Origin: CAYJPV01 sp964396055
GTDB lineage: Bacteria; Acidobacteriota; Vicinamibacteria; Vicinamibacterales; JAKQTR01
Direction: 5' to 3'
Length of the DNA stretch: 43,218 nucleotides
Assembly: GCA_964396055.1 (NCBI GenBank)
Contig: CAYNDV010000023.1
Coordinates: 1-43,218, forward strand
In this document: piece by piece, positions 8,681-16,354 of the stretch
Layout: each line of letters begins with the position of its first letter
Numbering within the stretch: position 1 is the stretch's first letter
Notes under the pieces: model-generated
Database searches by the model: none
What the model was told of the DNA's origin: nothing
Seen by the model: the letters and a program-made list of their open reading frames with translations, nothing else
Translations under genes and position numbers: made by a program

Positions 8681-8686
8681 GTGGGG

Positions 8687-9664
8687 ATGCGAGCCCTGAT
8701 TACCGGCGGCGCCGGCTTCATCGGATCCCACCTGTCGGAAGCCCTGCTGCAGGCGGGCCACGACGTCGCCGTCATCGACGACCTGTCGACAGGGTCGATC
8801 GACAACATCGCCCACCTGAAGGACCGCCGCGGCTTCAGCTACGTGATCGACACGATCGCCAACGAGCCGGTCGTCGCCGAACTCGTGGACGCGAGCGATG
8901 TCGTCTTCCACCTGGCTGCGGCCGTGGGCGTCCGCCTCATCGTGGAAGAGCCGGTGCGGACCATCGAGACCAACGTGCACGGCACGGAGGTCGTCCTGAA
9001 GCACGCGAACAAGAAGAAGAAGCTCGTCCTGGTCGCCTCGACCTCCGAGGTGTACGGCAAGAGCGCCGCCGTGCCGTTCCGCGAGGACGGCGACCTGACG
9101 CTCGGCCCGACCGTCAAGCACCGGTGGGCCTACGCGTGCAGCAAGGCCATCGACGAGTTCCTGGCCCTGGCCTACTGGAAAGAGCGGCGCCAGCCGGTGA
9201 TCGTGGCCCGATTCTTCAACACCGTCGGGCCGCGGCAGACGGGCCGCTACGGGATGGTGCTGCCCAGCTTCGTCCGCCAGGCCCTGTCCGGCCAGCCCAT
9301 CACCGTGTACGGCGACGGGCGGCAGAGCCGGTGTTTCGGCTACGTGGGCGACGTGGTCGGGGCGCTGGTCCGGCTGGTGCAGGAACCCCGGGCGCTGGGC
9401 GAGGTCTTCAACATCGGCAACGACGAAGAAGTGACGATCGGCGACCTGGCCGCCCGCATCAAGGCGCTGACCGCCAGCGACTCGCCGATCGTGACCGTAC
9501 CCTACGACCAGGCCTACGAGGCGGGCTTCGAGGACATGGTCCGCCGCGTGCCGGACCTGACGAAACTGAAGGCGCTCATCGGGTACGAGCCCCGCGTGAA
9601 CCTCGATCGGATCATCCACGAAGTCGTCGAGTACTACCGGACCCGGCCCGAGGGCGCCCTGTAA
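8687..9664 (+). CDS. NAD-dependent nucleotide-sugar epimerase/dehydratase
   Basis: This 325-residue extended short-chain dehydrogenase probably interconverts or modifies a nucleotide sugar for the glycan made here. The NAD-binding motif GGAGFIGSH is at residues 7-15, the ribose-binding acid is in VIDDLSTG, and the catalytic Tyr149-x-x-x-Lys153 is in WAYACSK, with Ser in the VASTSEVYG strand. RFFNTVGPRQ and YGDGRQSRCFGYVGDVV are typical of the UDP-glucose 4-epimerase / UDP-glucuronate decarboxylase branch. I chose ATG 8687 because the protein then begins at the first beta strand (MRALITGG). A TTG 13 codons upstream is less likely. The exact reaction cannot be fixed by eye. Confidence 0.88.
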   Translation: MRALITGGAGFIGSHLSEALLQAGHDVAVIDDLSTGSIDNIAHLKDRRGFSYVIDTIANEPVVAELVDASDVVFHLAAAVGVRLIVEEPVRTIETNVHGTEVVLKHANKKKKLVLVASTSEVYGKSAAVPFREDGDLTLGPTVKHRWAYACSKAIDEFLALAYWKERRQPVIVARFFNTVGPRQTGRYGMVLPSFVRQALSGQPITVYGDGRQSRCFGYVGDVVGALVRLVQEPRALGEVFNIGNDEEVTIGDLAARIKALTASDSPIVTVPYDQAYEAGFEDMVRRVPDLTKLKALIGYEPRVNLDRIIHEVVEYYRTRPEGAL

Positions 9665-9674
9665 GGATTGGGCG

Positions 9675-9680
9675 TATACT
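9675..9680 (+). promoter_or_regulatory. Candidate -10 (TATACT) for the STN-like gene
   Basis: TATACT lies 28 bases before ATG 9709 in the 44-base gap after the epimerase. No -35 hexamer is evident in the coding DNA upstream. Confidence 0.4.
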
Positions 9681-9708
9681 GTCCGCAGGCGTCATCCGGG
9701 AGATCGTC

Positions 9709-10512
9709 ATGTCAGCGACTCGCGTCCTGATCGTTGCCGCGTGCCTGGCCGTGGCGCTGCCGACGGCCGCGCGGGCTGGCGAGGTGCGGCTCTCGATGCA
9801 GGGCGGACACGTCACGCTGGTGGCCCGCGACGCCACCGTGCGGCAGATCCTCACGGAATGGGCGCGCGTGGGCAAGACGCGCATCGTCAACATGGAACGC
9901 GTGCCGGGGGGACCCGTCTCGCTCGAGTTCCGGGACGTACCCGAATCCCAGGCGCTGGCGACCATCCTGCGAACGGTCGGTGGCTACATGGCGGCACCCC
10001 GCCACACCGCGGACGCCACCCTGTCGCGGTTCGACCGGATCGTCGTGATGCCGACCCTGGCGCCCGCCGCCCCGGCCACGGCAAGCGCGGCGGTCTCGAG
10101 GCCCGCCCCGCCCGCGCCGAACAGATTCCCGGGGGGCATGGGCCCCGGCGGCATGCCCGGGCGTTTCCCGGGCCGCCCGGGCGCCGATCCGAACATGGGG
10201 TCGGGCGATCCGGAGGAAGACGAAGAAGAACCAGTCGAGGAGGACGAGGAAGAGGACGTCGAGCCCGACATCATGGATGCGCCGACGCCGGCCCAGCCCG
10301 TCGGGCTCAGGCAGCCGGGCATGATGCCGACGCCGGAGCCTCCGTACCGCCCGGGGGTGGAGCCCGACACCCGTAACCGCCAGCCCGCGCAGCCGAGCCT
10401 GCGGCCGATGCCGCCGGCGGGGGCGGCGGTGCCGGGCATGATCGCGCCGGGACCGACCACCCGGCCGCAGACGCCGCCGCAGCCCACCAAGCCGCCCGGG
10501 CTCCCGGACTGA
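9709..10512 (+). CDS. Secreted protein with STN-like domain and acidic/proline-rich tail
   Basis: This 267-residue protein has a clear signal peptide (hydrophobic residues 5-18, cleavage likely after ARA near residue 23). Residues 24-90 resemble the secretin/TonB short N-terminal (STN) domain: EVRLSMQGGHVTLVARDATVRQIL, then a strand pair ending in FRDVPESQALATIL, the usual beta-alpha-beta pattern that follows 'SLDFRDVP'. The rest is low complexity: a Gly/Pro/Met-rich stretch, a strongly acidic block (about residues 166-188, mostly Glu and Asp) and a Pro-rich end. Secretins and TonB receptors carry STN before a channel domain, but none follows here, so this is a stand-alone STN protein. It is probably periplasmic; its partner is unknown. 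Confidence 0.75.
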   Translation: MSATRVLIVAACLAVALPTAARAGEVRLSMQGGHVTLVARDATVRQILTEWARVGKTRIVNMERVPGGPVSLEFRDVPESQALATILRTVGGYMAAPRHTADATLSRFDRIVVMPTLAPAAPATASAAVSRPAPPAPNRFPGGMGPGGMPGRFPGRPGADPNMGSGDPEEDEEEPVEEDEEEDVEPDIMDAPTPAQPVGLRQPGMMPTPEPPYRPGVEPDTRNRQPAQPSLRPMPPAGAAVPGMIAPGPTTRPQTPPQPTKPPGLPD

Positions 10513-10568
10513 TCCGCGTCCCGGTCCGGTGCCAGACGCGCCCGGCCGGCTGAGCGCGCCGAACCTCC

Positions 10569-12122
10569 GTGTTCAAACGACTCAAGACCCTCGCCGCCGA
10601 CATCGGCATCTACGGCTTTGGCGACGCGGCCACCTCGCTGGTCAGCTTCCTGCTGCTGCCGATCTACACGAAGTACCTGTCGCCGAGCGACTACGGCGTC
10701 ATCGCGCTGCTGATCGTCCTCGAGTCCGGCGTCAAGATCGTCACCCGTCTCGGGCTCGATTCCGCGTTCATGCGGCTGTTCTACGACTGCAGGTCCGAGC
10801 AGGAACTCCAGCGCCTGTCGAGCACCCTGTTCCTCTTCCTCGTCGCCGTCAACGGCGCCCTGCTCGCCGTCGGCTGGTGGGCCGCGCCGTGGGTCTCCGG
10901 CTGGCTGTTCGATACGCGGGCCCATACCTTCACGGTCCGCCTGATGCTCCTCAATACGACGATCATCGGGCTCTATTTCCTGCCGTTCAACCTGTTCAGG
11001 GCCCGCGGTAAGGCGGCGCAGTTCTCCGCGCTGACCTTTGCCCGCGCCACGATGACGCTGGTGGCCCGGCTGGTGCTCGTCGTGTTCTACGGCCGCGGCG
11101 TGCTGGGCGTCGTGCAGGCCGATCTGGCCGTCACGGCGGTCTTCACCATCGTGCTGGCCTGGTGGATGCGGACGCTCATCCGGCCCGTGTTCTCCCGGGC
11201 CATCCTGATGGACGCGCTCCGGTTCGGCCTCCCGCGCGTGCCGCACGGGGTGGCGCTGCAGGTGATGGCCGGGGCGGACCGGTATTTCATCAGCCGCTTC
11301 GGGCTGCTGCGCGACGTCGGTCTGTATTCGATCGGCGCCACCTTCGCCCTGGCCCTCAAGCTCTTTCTCTCGGCCTTCGAGTACGCGTGGTCGCCGTTCT
11401 ATTTCGCGGCGATGAAGGACCCGAACGCGAAGCAGGTCTACAGCACGGTCGCCACCTACGTGTTCGGCCTGCTCGTGCTGATGGCCAGCGGGTTGTCGGC
11501 CGTCGCCGTCGACGTGGTCCGCCTGATGACCGACGCGCGCTTTCACGGGGCGGCGGCCGTCATCCCGTGGATCGCCATCGGGGTGGTGATCCAGGGCGCG
11601 TACCACCTCACGTCGATCGGCCTCGCGATCACCAAGAAGACGAAGTACTACCCGCTCTCGACGCTGGCTTCGACGCTGGTGGGCGTCGGGGCCAATATCT
11701 GGCTCATTCCCCGCTACGGCATCGTCGGCGCGGCGTGGGCCAACAACCTGTCGTACCTCACGCTGTTCGTGATCGCACTCGGGTTCTCGCAACGCAAGTA
11801 CCCGGTAGCCTGGGAAACCGGCCGCATGGCGAAACTGGTGGTCGCCGGCCTCGTGTCCACGGCCGCGGCACGGGTGCTGGTGCCGCCGACGCTCGACGCG
11901 GCGGCCGGCATCGCCGTGCGCGGCACGATTGTTGTATTGCTGTTTCCGCTGGTGCTCTATGCAGCCGGGTTCTACCGCCCGGCCGAGTGGCGCGTGCTGG
12001 TCGATATCCGAAGCCGGCTGCGGCCGGGACCGGCCAGAACCAGCCAGGAACCCTCTGAACTCGCCGGCGACATTGTCCCGGCGCCTGACGAGGATCTGCC
12101 CGGGCAGAACAACAATCGGTGA
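10569..12122 (+). CDS. Polysaccharide (O-unit) flippase, MOP/Wzx-like
   Basis: This 517-residue protein has about 12-14 transmembrane helices. The N-terminal part (FKRLKTLAADIGIYGFGDAATSLVSFLLLPIYTKYLSPSDYG) is typical of the polysaccharide biosynthesis/oligosaccharidyl-lipid flippase family, with the LPIYTKYLSPxDYG signature. Later SIGATFALALK and FEYAWSPFYF segments fit the same family. It would move undecaprenyl-linked repeat units across the inner membrane. The start is GTG 10569, after a 56-base gap without a clear ribosome-binding site. The hydrophilic tail (last 35 residues) is unusual but uninformative. Confidence 0.88.
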   Translation: MFKRLKTLAADIGIYGFGDAATSLVSFLLLPIYTKYLSPSDYGVIALLIVLESGVKIVTRLGLDSAFMRLFYDCRSEQELQRLSSTLFLFLVAVNGALLAVGWWAAPWVSGWLFDTRAHTFTVRLMLLNTTIIGLYFLPFNLFRARGKAAQFSALTFARATMTLVARLVLVVFYGRGVLGVVQADLAVTAVFTIVLAWWMRTLIRPVFSRAILMDALRFGLPRVPHGVALQVMAGADRYFISRFGLLRDVGLYSIGATFALALKLFLSAFEYAWSPFYFAAMKDPNAKQVYSTVATYVFGLLVLMASGLSAVAVDVVRLMTDARFHGAAAVIPWIAIGVVIQGAYHLTSIGLAITKKTKYYPLSTLASTLVGVGANIWLIPRYGIVGAAWANNLSYLTLFVIALGFSQRKYPVAWETGRMAKLVVAGLVSTAAARVLVPPTLDAAAGIAVRGTIVVLLFPLVLYAAGFYRPAEWRVLVDIRSRLRPGPARTSQEPSELAGDIVPAPDEDLPGQNNNR

Positions 12123-12136
12123 GGGGTGTGCACGAT

Positions 12137-12166
12137 TTGACACACCTCCGAACGGGGGCGTACTCT
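12137..12166 (+). promoter_or_regulatory. Sigma-70-like promoter for the CARDB gene
   Basis: A perfect -35 TTGACA (12137-12142) is followed after 18 bases by TACTCT (12161-12166), which keeps the important T, A and final T of a -10. This is the only place in the window where I see a full -35 hexamer at correct spacing from a -10. Transcription would start near 12173 and give a leader of about 84 bases. Confidence 0.5.
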
Positions 12167-12203
12167 AATGATCTGGTCGGCGGAGACCGATACGCCCGCG
12201 AGA

Positions 12204-12220
12204 GGCCGGAGCGTCCGGCC
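12204..12220 (+). promoter_or_regulatory. Hairpin in the leader of the CARDB gene
   Basis: GGCCGGA (12204-12210) pairs with TCCGGCC (12214-12220) around a 3-base loop inside the predicted leader, 36 bases before ATG 12257. It could stabilise the mRNA or simply reflect high GC. No riboswitch family is recognised. Confidence 0.25.
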
Positions 12221-12256
12221 CAGCCAGCGTCTACCTTTCCACCCTGGGGCATCCTG

Positions 12257-14275
12257 ATGCGCAGATTCGTGACTCTCGGCGTTGCACTCATCCTCGCCGC
12301 GGCGGCCGTCCCCCTGCTCGACGCGGCGGGCACCCGCCGTGAGCAGGTCGTGGTCCCGAAGGCCAAGGGAATCATCTGGTCTTTCGATGCGGCCATGGAT
12401 CCCGGCAGCGGCCAGTTCCTGGTCGTCTGGCTCAAGGACGACGGGATCCTCGGGCGGTTCTACGAGCTGAATACGACGACCCACCGCCTCGACGCGCTGG
12501 GCGGCGAGTTCTATGTGAGCCGCGGGCTGAAGCACCAGCCGGTGCGCACCGAGTTCGGCGACGGCAAGTTCCTCGTCACCTACGCCATCCCACGCGGGGC
12601 TGATGCCGCGGTCTCCCGCGAGTTCCGCATGGTGTCGTACGACGACGTCGGCGATGTGGCCATCGTGCAGCCGCCGGCCGCGCAGCCGGGCACGGTGCTC
12701 GCCAACGACGCCCAGCGCACGGCGGCCGCCGTCAGGTTCATCGAGAACGACGCCAGCCCGACCCGTGGCGGTCACTTCCTGGTGGCCTGGCCGAAGGACA
12801 AGCACACCTGGGCCCAGGTGGTGTTCTCGGACGGGACGACCATCGCCAACCCGCCGGTCAAGGTGAGCAATAACAGCGGCTGCCCGATGATCCTCCCGGA
12901 AATGGCGATCGACCCCGTGAGCGGACAGGCGCTGATCGTGGGCTGGAAGGACGGCACGGCTGACGGCTGCACCGGTCAGGGCGGCCTCTGGTTCAAGCAC
13001 ATGGACGAATCGGGGTCGACTGATGGCGCGGGCGGCCTGGTCGTGGATGCCCGGGAAGAGCCGGGGCTCCACTGGCAGCACGGCGTCGCGTACGGCAACG
13101 GCCGCTACCAGGTGGGCTGGAGCCGGAAGGGCAAGCACGGCAAGGGCATCTGGGGCCGCGGCCTCGACGCCACCGGCACCGTCGACGCCGTGGGACCGAT
13201 TCAGGAAGGCATCGGCGGCGGCCAGGTCTGGGACAACAACTTCGGCGAGATCGGCATCGCCTTCGACCCGCGCAGCGAGACTTTCCTGCTGGGCGCGCGC
13301 GGTGAAGACTCCGGCGACGGCCGCGGCGCCGTCGTGCAGATCGAGGTCAACGGCGCCGGCGACACCATCGGCGGGTCGCTGAAGAAGATGACCGAGACGA
13401 TGGCGCCCTCGCCGGACCCCGTGATGATCAGCAAGGGCGACGGCTACATGGTGTCGGTGTTCCGTGACGGCTGGTTCGCCGTGAACGCCGTCGTCTTCGA
13501 GCCGGGCGGCGGCCCGCCGCCGACCGACGGCCCGAACCTCCTGGTGCCGGCCCTGACCGTGCCAGCCACGGCGAAACAGGGTGAGACGGTGTCGGTGAGC
13601 GTCACCACCCGCAACAACGGCGGCGAGGCGACGAATGCCGCGAGCGTGACAGGCTTCTACCTCTCCCGCAACGAAACCTGGGAGCCTGAAGATCGGCGCA
13701 TCGGCGAGATCAACGTGTCGCTGCTCGGCCCGGGCGTGTCCGAGCCCACCACCTTCGACCTCACGCTGCCGGACGCCAGCGTGATCCGCCCCGGCGCGTG
13801 GTTCCTCATCGCCCGCGCCGACGATGGCGACACGGAGAACGAGACGAACGAGGGCGACAATACCGTCGCCCGGCCGTTCACGATTCCGGGCTTCGACCTG
13901 ACGATCGTGCCTGGCACCTTCATGGCGCCGACCAAGCTCGCGCCGGGGGCGGCGATGCCAATCCGGGCCACCGTCCGCAACGCGGGGCCCGATCCGGCTC
14001 CACCGACGGTGATCCGCCTGTTCCTGTCGAAACTGGGCACCTGCGGCGATCCGGACGACGACCCGGACGACGACGTGCTGCTGGGTGAGCACGCCACGCC
14101 GCAGCTGAACGCGGCGACGTCGGATGCCTGGACGGAGACACTGGCGCTGCCCAACGACACGCTCGCGGGCCGCTACACGCTCTGCGCGGTGACCGACGCC
14201 ACGAAACTGGCCTTCGAACGCAACGAGAAGAACAACACGAAGCGCCGGCTGCTGACGGTGATCATCGTCCCGTAG
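12257..14275 (+). CDS. Secreted protein with two C-terminal CARDB domains
   Basis: This 672-residue exported protein starts at ATG 12257, giving a clean signal peptide (MRRFVTLGVALILAAAAVPL). The preceding in-frame GTG would put 46 polar residues in front. The N-terminal 400 residues are a repetitive beta-rich region with LVTYAIP, FLVAWPKDKHTWAQVV, YGNGRYQVGWS and FLLGARGEDS elements, each a short strand pattern like a beta-propeller. A Gly/Pro linker (about 417-424) leads to two CARDB-type immunoglobulin-like domains (about 425-545 and 545-672), recognisable by NNGGEATNAASVTGFYLS and by NAGPDPAPPTVIRLFLS with NExxEGDN or NEKNN ends. CARDB domains are cell-adhesion-type modules. Function probably involves surface binding; substrate unknown. 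Confidence 0.78.
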   Translation: MRRFVTLGVALILAAAAVPLLDAAGTRREQVVVPKAKGIIWSFDAAMDPGSGQFLVVWLKDDGILGRFYELNTTTHRLDALGGEFYVSRGLKHQPVRTEFGDGKFLVTYAIPRGADAAVSREFRMVSYDDVGDVAIVQPPAAQPGTVLANDAQRTAAAVRFIENDASPTRGGHFLVAWPKDKHTWAQVVFSDGTTIANPPVKVSNNSGCPMILPEMAIDPVSGQALIVGWKDGTADGCTGQGGLWFKHMDESGSTDGAGGLVVDAREEPGLHWQHGVAYGNGRYQVGWSRKGKHGKGIWGRGLDATGTVDAVGPIQEGIGGGQVWDNNFGEIGIAFDPRSETFLLGARGEDSGDGRGAVVQIEVNGAGDTIGGSLKKMTETMAPSPDPVMISKGDGYMVSVFRDGWFAVNAVVFEPGGGPPPTDGPNLLVPALTVPATAKQGETVSVSVTTRNNGGEATNAASVTGFYLSRNETWEPEDRRIGEINVSLLGPGVSEPTTFDLTLPDASVIRPGAWFLIARADDGDTENETNEGDNTVARPFTIPGFDLTIVPGTFMAPTKLAPGAAMPIRATVRNAGPDPAPPTVIRLFLSKLGTCGDPDDDPDDDVLLGEHATPQLNAATSDAWTETLALPNDTLAGRYTLCAVTDATKLAFERNEKNNTKRRLLTVIIVP

Positions 14276-14290
14276 GCCTGGCTTCGGCCT
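14274..14290. terminator. Small GC hairpin at the CARDB gene end
   Basis: AGGCC (14274-14278) and GGCCT (14286-14290) pair around a 7-base loop, overlapping the stop codon. There is no T run. It may assist the larger hairpin that follows. Confidence 0.25.
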
Positions 14291-14300
14291 GAGACACTGA

Positions 14301-14349
14301 CGCGCCGGCTGCGTCACGTCGCGAGAGGCGACGTGACGTGTCCGGCGCG
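14301..14349. terminator. Large two-tier hairpin between converging genes
   Basis: The outer stem CGCGCCGG (14301-14308) pairs with CCGGCGCG (14342-14349). After a 3-by-3 internal loop, the inner stem CGTCACGTCGC (14312-14322) pairs with GCGACGTGACG (14328-14338) around GAGAG. The structure is symmetrical and lies in the 182-base gap between the CARDB gene (plus) and a sulfatase-like gene (minus). It therefore probably blocks transcription from both sides. There is no U tract, so it would not be a textbook intrinsic terminator. The rest of the gap shows nothing. Confidence 0.55.
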
Positions 14350-14457
14350 TTGGCGCGTACGGGTGGGCGCGGTGAACCGCCCGGGCTCGACACGCCCCGG
14401 TGTCGCCGGTTTCGAGACGCCAATCGGCGGCGGGTGGCCGGCGCCGCCAGGCCAGGT

Positions 14458-16236
14458 CTAACGCACTCCGGCGGGTTTCAACGTCAGGTCACGGGATTCG
14501 ATCGCCTGCCCCAGCTCCCGCAGGCGCGCGATCGTGGCTTGACCCTCCGGCGTCCCGGCCAGGTTGTGCTGCTGGTCGCGATCGGTGGCCGTCCGGTAGA
14601 GGAAGTCGCGGCCCCGCGCATCGCGGTAGTAGTGCCACCCCTCGTGGATGACCGCGAACATCTTGTCGCCCTGGGCGATGACAGGCTCGCCCGGCTCGGG
14701 CGTCGGTCCCCAGTAGCGCGCCAGGCTCCGGCCGGCGTACGGGGTGCCTGTCCCGCCGAGCAGACCGTCGATGGTCGCCGGGATGTCGCGGATGGTCACC
14801 GGCGGGGTGACCACGGCGCCGGCCGGGACGGCCGGCGGGAACGACACGACGAGCGGCACGTGCACGATCTCGCCGAACAGCGACCGCCCGTGGCCCATGC
14901 CGCCGTGTTCGGCGAACTCCTCGCCATGGTCCGACGTGATGATGACGAGCGTGTTGTCGAGTTGCCCGCGCCGCCGCAGTTCGTCGAACAGCTTCCCGAT
15001 TTCGTGGTCGAGATACGCGATGGCGCCTTCGTAGGCCTTCAGTTCGGCGGCGGTGTCGCCCGGCGTCGGCGGATGCCACCAGCGCTTGGCCATCCAGGGG
15101 TTGTTGCGCGGGTTCGGGCCGAACATCGTGTCGTACGGCTTCGGCGGCACGTACGGGTCGTGGGCGTCGAAGTAGTTGAGGAACGCGTAATACGGACGCG
15201 GTGTCTTGCGGTCGAGCCACGACACGAACTGGGCGGTGACGTCCGGCGCGCTCTTGCGGCCGAGGGCTTCGTACCATCCCAGGACCCGGCGGAACCGGTG
15301 GATGTCGAAGACCCCCCGGATGAGCGCCGAGCTCCGGGCGAGCTGGCCCAGCGACATCGGGTAGTCCCGGTACTGCAGGAACCCCTGGTCCAGCCCGCGC
15401 TCGAACGTGCAGCCGACGGTGTTGCCCACGAACGCGGCCGTTTCGTAGCCCCGGTCGCGCAGCGACTCGGCCATCGTCAGGAAATCCTCGGCCAGCGGGT
15501 TGCGCCACCCGACGTTCAGCGTGCCGGCATAGAGGCCGGTGAACATGCTGCCGTGCGCCGGCGCGGTCCACGACGCGGTGGACAGCGCCATGTCGAAGCG
15601 CACGCCGGTGCGCGCGAAGGCCTCCAACTGCGGCGTGGTCGGCCGGCCGTGCCCGTACAGGCTGAGGCTCTTGGCCCGCACCGTGTCGAGGACGATCAGC
15701 AGGACATTGGGTGACGCAGGCACGGTGGCGCCCAGCTTGACCGTCTCCTGGCGGACGCGCCAGGCGTCGTAGCCGAACGCGGTCCCGGTCAGGACCACCA
15801 GCAGCGCCGCACACCAGGGCAGCGCCCGGCGCACCAGTCGATCGAAGCGATCGAGCCGCGCGGCCGCGAACCGGCCCACCTGCACGCTGATCCCGGCGGC
15901 CACGATCAGGCCGGCCACGGCGTGCAGCCGGGGGTGCAGGTAGATGAGCACGCCGAAGGCAGGCGCGATCGTGCACGCCCACGCCGCGAAGCTGACGGGC
16001 AGGCGCGGAATCACGCGGGTGACGCCCCAGACGCCCAGGCCGATGGCCGCGCCCAGGAGGCCTTCGGCCAGCGGCGCCATCCAGATGACGTGCCAGTTGA
16101 AGAACAGAATCCGCCCGAAGAACTCCCGATCGACCGCCATCATCACCAGTTCGATGAAGCCGGCGAGCAGGCCGAAACACGCACCCCACAACGGCAGGTG
16201 CCACGACAGCGGGTAACGGCGATCAGTCACAGTCAT
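14458..16236 (-). CDS. Membrane-anchored sulfatase-like hydrolase 1 (alkaline phosphatase superfamily)
   Basis: This 592-residue protein has four to five N-terminal transmembrane helices (about residues 12-165) and then a large extracytoplasmic alkaline-phosphatase-superfamily domain. The domain begins PNVLLIVLDTVRAKSLSLYG (metal ligand Asp184) and carries SDHGEEFAEHG, the second metal motif. In the position of the sulfatase Cys/Ser-x-Pro-x-Arg nucleophile it has Thr224-Ala-Pro-Ala-His, so it is not a formylglycine sulfatase. It may be a phosphatase, phosphotransferase or Thr-dependent enzyme. ATG 16236 is preceded by GAGG and TAAAAT. It is a paralogue of the genes at 16355 and 19044, sharing the NPW...RWW segment and the membrane part, and is transcribed divergently from the first of these. 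Confidence 0.82.
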   Translation of the reverse strand: MTVTDRRYPLSWHLPLWGACFGLLAGFIELVMMAVDREFFGRILFFNWHVIWMAPLAEGLLGAAIGLGVWGVTRVIPRLPVSFAAWACTIAPAFGVLIYLHPRLHAVAGLIVAAGISVQVGRFAAARLDRFDRLVRRALPWCAALLVVLTGTAFGYDAWRVRQETVKLGATVPASPNVLLIVLDTVRAKSLSLYGHGRPTTPQLEAFARTGVRFDMALSTASWTAPAHGSMFTGLYAGTLNVGWRNPLAEDFLTMAESLRDRGYETAAFVGNTVGCTFERGLDQGFLQYRDYPMSLGQLARSSALIRGVFDIHRFRRVLGWYEALGRKSAPDVTAQFVSWLDRKTPRPYYAFLNYFDAHDPYVPPKPYDTMFGPNPRNNPWMAKRWWHPPTPGDTAAELKAYEGAIAYLDHEIGKLFDELRRRGQLDNTLVIITSDHGEEFAEHGGMGHGRSLFGEIVHVPLVVSFPPAVPAGAVVTPPVTIRDIPATIDGLLGGTGTPYAGRSLARYWGPTPEPGEPVIAQGDKMFAVIHEGWHYYRDARGRDFLYRTATDRDQQHNLAGTPEGQATIARLRELGQAIESRDLTLKPAGVR

Positions 16237-16246
16237 GTATGCCTCG

Positions 16247-16252
16247 ATTTTA
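16247..16252 (-). promoter_or_regulatory. Candidate -10 (TAAAAT) for sulfatase-like gene 1
   Basis: Read on the minus strand, GGTAAAATCGAGGCATACATG places TAAAAT 10 bases before ATG 16236, with GAGG between them. The leader would be only a few bases long. It faces the plus-strand TATAAT at 16303 across a 118-base divergent region. Confidence 0.35.
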
Positions 16253-16302
16253 CCGCCAGAGACCGCGGCCCACGCAATCCGGGGCGGTCCGGAGGCGTGG
16301 GC

Positions 16303-16308
16303 TATAAT
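16303..16308 (+). promoter_or_regulatory. Candidate -10 (TATAAT) for sulfatase-like gene 2
   Basis: A perfect TATAAT lies 46 bases before GTG 16355 in the divergent region between two sulfatase-like paralogues. A GGAGG ribosome-binding site follows at 16341-16345. No -35 is apparent. Confidence 0.5.
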
Positions 16309-16354
16309 TGAAGGTCGGCTGTGTGGGGGCCGACGCCAGCGGAGGGACGCCGGA

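Noticed and set aside
10200..10275. The acidic block as a possible DNA repeat or CRISPR-like array
   Set aside because: The GAA/GAG-rich DNA is irregular codon repetition encoding Glu/Asp, with no spacers or fixed period.
9984..12143. A 719-codon minus-strand frame across the flippase gene
   Set aside because: It is a shadow of the flippase and STN-like gene, and its Ser-rich run is the antisense of the acidic block.
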